In this document: one piece after another, positions 62,208-64,000 of the stretch
Layout: each line of letters starts with the position of its first letter
How positions within the stretch are numbered: position 1 is the first letter of the stretch
From: M3007 sp965249785
Lineage (GTDB): Bacteria > Bacteroidota > Bacteroidia > Chitinophagales > Saprospiraceae
NCBI GenBank assembly: GCA_965249785.1
Contig: CBDFMU010000042.1
Span: 1 to 64,000 of the forward strand
Length of the DNA stretch: 64,000 nucleotides
Direction of reading: 5' to 3'
Position numbers and translations under genes: made by a program
Notes under the pieces: generated by a model
Databases searched by the model: none
Told to the model about the DNA's origin: nothing
The model's input: only the letters and a program-made list of their open reading frames with translations

Positions 62208-63845
62208 ATGTCTGTCAAGCAAATCAGTTTTAATAGCGATGCCCGCGAAAAACTCAAAGAGGGTGTTGACGCTTTGGCCAACGCGGTGAAAGTGACTTTG
62301 GGGCCAAAAGGTCGCAACGTAGTCATCCAGAAATCTTTTGGTGCTCCGCAAATCACGAAGGACGGTGTGACCGTAGCCAAGGAAATTGAATTGGAAGATG
62401 CCATCGCCAACATGGGCGCGCAGATGGTGAAAGAAGTCGCCAGCAAAACCGCTGACGCTGCCGGTGACGGTACCACGACTGCCACGGTATTGGCACAAGC
62501 GATGGTGACTGCCGGTCTGAAAAATGTGGCTGCCGGTAGCAACCCAATGGACCTGAAACGCGGTATTGATAAAGCCGTACGCGTGGTCGTAGAAAACCTC
62601 AAAACCCAAACCGAGAGCATCGGCGAAGACTTTGACAAGATTCAACAAGTAGCCGCTATTTCGGCTAATAACGACGAAACCATCGGTAAACTCATCGCCG
62701 ACGCTATGAAACGCGTCAGCAAAGATGGCGTTATCACCGTGGAAGAAGCCAAAGGCACCGACACCTATATGGAAGAAGTGATCGGGATGCAATTCGACCG
62801 CGGTTACCTCAGCCCTTACTTTATTACCGACGCCGAAAAAATGTTGGTCGAGTACGAAAACCCGTACTTGCTCATCACCGACCGCAAGATCAGCAACATG
62901 CAGGATTTGATTCCGGTGTTGGAAAAATCGCTGCAAACTGGTCGCCCGCTGCTGATCCTTTCGGAAGATGTGGATAGCCAGGCACTGGGTGTATTGGTAG
63001 TCAACCGCCTGCGTGCTGGGCTGAAAGTAGTGGCGGTGAAAGCCCCCGGTTTCGGCGACCGTCGCAAAGCCATGCTGGAAGATATCGCCATTCTGACTGG
63101 CGGTACCGTGATCAGCGAAGATCAAGGCTACAAACTGGAAAATGCCGGTTTGGAACAACTGGGTTCTTGTGAAAAAATCACTGTCGATAAAGACAACACC
63201 ACGATTGTTGGTGGTAAAGGTGATGCAGAAACCATCAAAGCCCGCGTTGGCCAACTCAAACAACAAATCGAAGCCACAACCAGCGACTACGACAAAGAAA
63301 AACTGCAAGAACGCCTCGCCAAATTGGCCGGTGGTGTCGCCGTTCTCTACGTCGGTGCCGCTACAGAAGTGGAAATGAAAGAAAAGAAAGACCGTGTGGA
63401 CGATGCGCTGCACGCTACCCGCGCTGCCATCGAAGAAGGTATTGTCGCTGGTGGTGGCGTGGCTCTGGTCCGCTCGCTCAGCGCGTTGAAAGACCTGAAA
63501 GGTGCCAACGAAGACGAAAGTTACGGTATCGCCATTGTGCGCAAATCACTGGAAGCCCCTATCCGTATCATCGCCGAAAACTCTGGCGTAGATGGTTCGG
63601 TGGTGTTCCACAAAGTGGCTGACGGCGAAGGTTCGTTTGGCTACAATGCCCGCCATGACCGCTACGAAGACTTGAAAGCCGCTGGTATTATTGACCCGAC
63701 CAAAGTAACTCGTGTGGCACTTGAAAATGCTGCTTCTATTGCTGGCTTAGTGTTGACTACGGAATGCGTGATCAACGAACGCCCGGAAAAGAAGAGTCAA
63801 GGCGGTGGCCACCCGGGCATGGGCGGCATGGACGGAATGATGTAA
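62208..63845 (+). CDS. groEL: Chaperonin GroEL
   Basis: A 545-residue GroEL. The ATP-binding GDGTTTATVLAQAM motif (about residues 86-99), the apical domain with EGMQFDRGYLSPYF-type VIGMQFDRGYLSPYFITD, AVKAPGFGDRRKAMLEDIA, ERLAKLAGGVAVLYVGAATE and GIVAGGGVALV are all intact. The tail ends GGGHPGMGGMDGMM, the Gly-Met-rich flexible end of the chamber. It refolds proteins with GroES in the cytoplasm. The ATG at 62208 follows AT-rich leader sequence. A strong terminator closes the operon. Confidence 0.98.
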   Translation: MSVKQISFNSDAREKLKEGVDALANAVKVTLGPKGRNVVIQKSFGAPQITKDGVTVAKEIELEDAIANMGAQMVKEVASKTADAAGDGTTTATVLAQAMVTAGLKNVAAGSNPMDLKRGIDKAVRVVVENLKTQTESIGEDFDKIQQVAAISANNDETIGKLIADAMKRVSKDGVITVEEAKGTDTYMEEVIGMQFDRGYLSPYFITDAEKMLVEYENPYLLITDRKISNMQDLIPVLEKSLQTGRPLLILSEDVDSQALGVLVVNRLRAGLKVVAVKAPGFGDRRKAMLEDIAILTGGTVISEDQGYKLENAGLEQLGSCEKITVDKDNTTIVGGKGDAETIKARVGQLKQQIEATTSDYDKEKLQERLAKLAGGVAVLYVGAATEVEMKEKKDRVDDALHATRAAIEEGIVAGGGVALVRSLSALKDLKGANEDESYGIAIVRKSLEAPIRIIAENSGVDGSVVFHKVADGEGSFGYNARHDRYEDLKAAGIIDPTKVTRVALENAASIAGLVLTTECVINERPEKKSQGGGHPGMGGMDGMM

Positions 63846-63874
63846 GAGAAGTTCAGTTTAGAACGAGTAATAAA

Positions 63875-63910
63875 AAGGGTCTGCTCCACAGCAGACCCTT
63901 TTCTGTTTGC
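63875..63910 (+). terminator. Rho-independent terminator after groEL
   Basis: AAGGGTCTGCT (63875-63885) and AGCAGACCCTT (63890-63900) form a perfect 11-base stem with a 4-base loop, followed by TTCTGTTT. It lies 30 bases beyond the groEL stop. Confidence 0.9.
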
Positions 63911-64000
63911 GTGTCACAAGGATATATCTTTGAAAAAAGGTTCAACTTTGCAATCTTTCTCAAGAAATGAATTAGGTGTTGCATTCTGAGGACTTGTCAA

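Noticed and set aside
62187..63413. 408-residue frame opposite groEL
   Set aside because: This is a mirror frame produced by the codon bias of groEL. The groEL frame is unmistakable and fully conserved.

Overview
The window looks like chromosome from a member of the Bacteroidota, probably a Saprospiraceae- or Chitinophagaceae-like lineage; the exact family is a guess. The support is a SusC/SusD pair, five proteins with type IX secretion (T9SS) C-terminal sorting domains, a PorP/SprF-OmpA pair, promoter-like TTTG / TAnnTTTG elements, and a lack of good Shine-Dalgarno sites. I see no rRNA, tRNA, CRISPR array, phage or intact insertion sequence.

Region 1 (1-4560): a glutamine amidotransferase, an aldehyde dehydrogenase + SDR operon, a structured non-coding gap with two perfect hairpins, and an AT-rich orphan membrane protein.

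Region 2 (4679-24462, all minus strand): a polysaccharide utilisation locus. In transcription order it has a small protein, a propeller/Y_Y_Y/LuxR-type membrane regulator, a secreted glucoamylase-fold (GH144-like) enzyme with a T9SS tail, a six-repeat secreted beta-sandwich protein with a T9SS tail, a second GH144-like enzyme fused to an alpha/beta-hydrolase esterase, a GH3 beta-glucosidase, a GT22-type mannosyltransferase, SusC and SusD. Two GH144-like enzymes with a GH3 enzyme point to beta-1,2-glucan (possibly acyl-substituted) as substrate; this is inference.

Region 3 (24583-32430, plus strand): an Omp85-type barrel, a GT2 transferase, a DUF547 protein, a histidine kinase whose N-terminus carries all the copper/ethylene-binding residues of plant ETR1, a NadR-like kinase gene broken by one base, and a T9SS-secreted protein.

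Region 4 (32432-45540): housekeeping and envelope genes: hemE, an HEXXH protein, a LolC/E-type permease, mltG, small proteins, mutS2, a T9SS Omp28/adhesin protein, and lpxB (also with a one-base frameshift).

Region 5 (45591-63905): a 1725-residue T9SS type B Ig-repeat surface protein, a YggS-type PLP protein, an internal-J-domain protein, two small envelope proteins, the PorP/OmpA pair, an RsmF-like rRNA methyltransferase, a phosphopantetheinyl transferase, a YdeI-type protein, a PfkB sugar kinase, and groES-groEL.

Intergenic gaps carry several families of inverted repeats. The most distinctive is a purine-rich GTTGAGA-repeat element found in five gaps, including between susC and susD and between groES and groEL.
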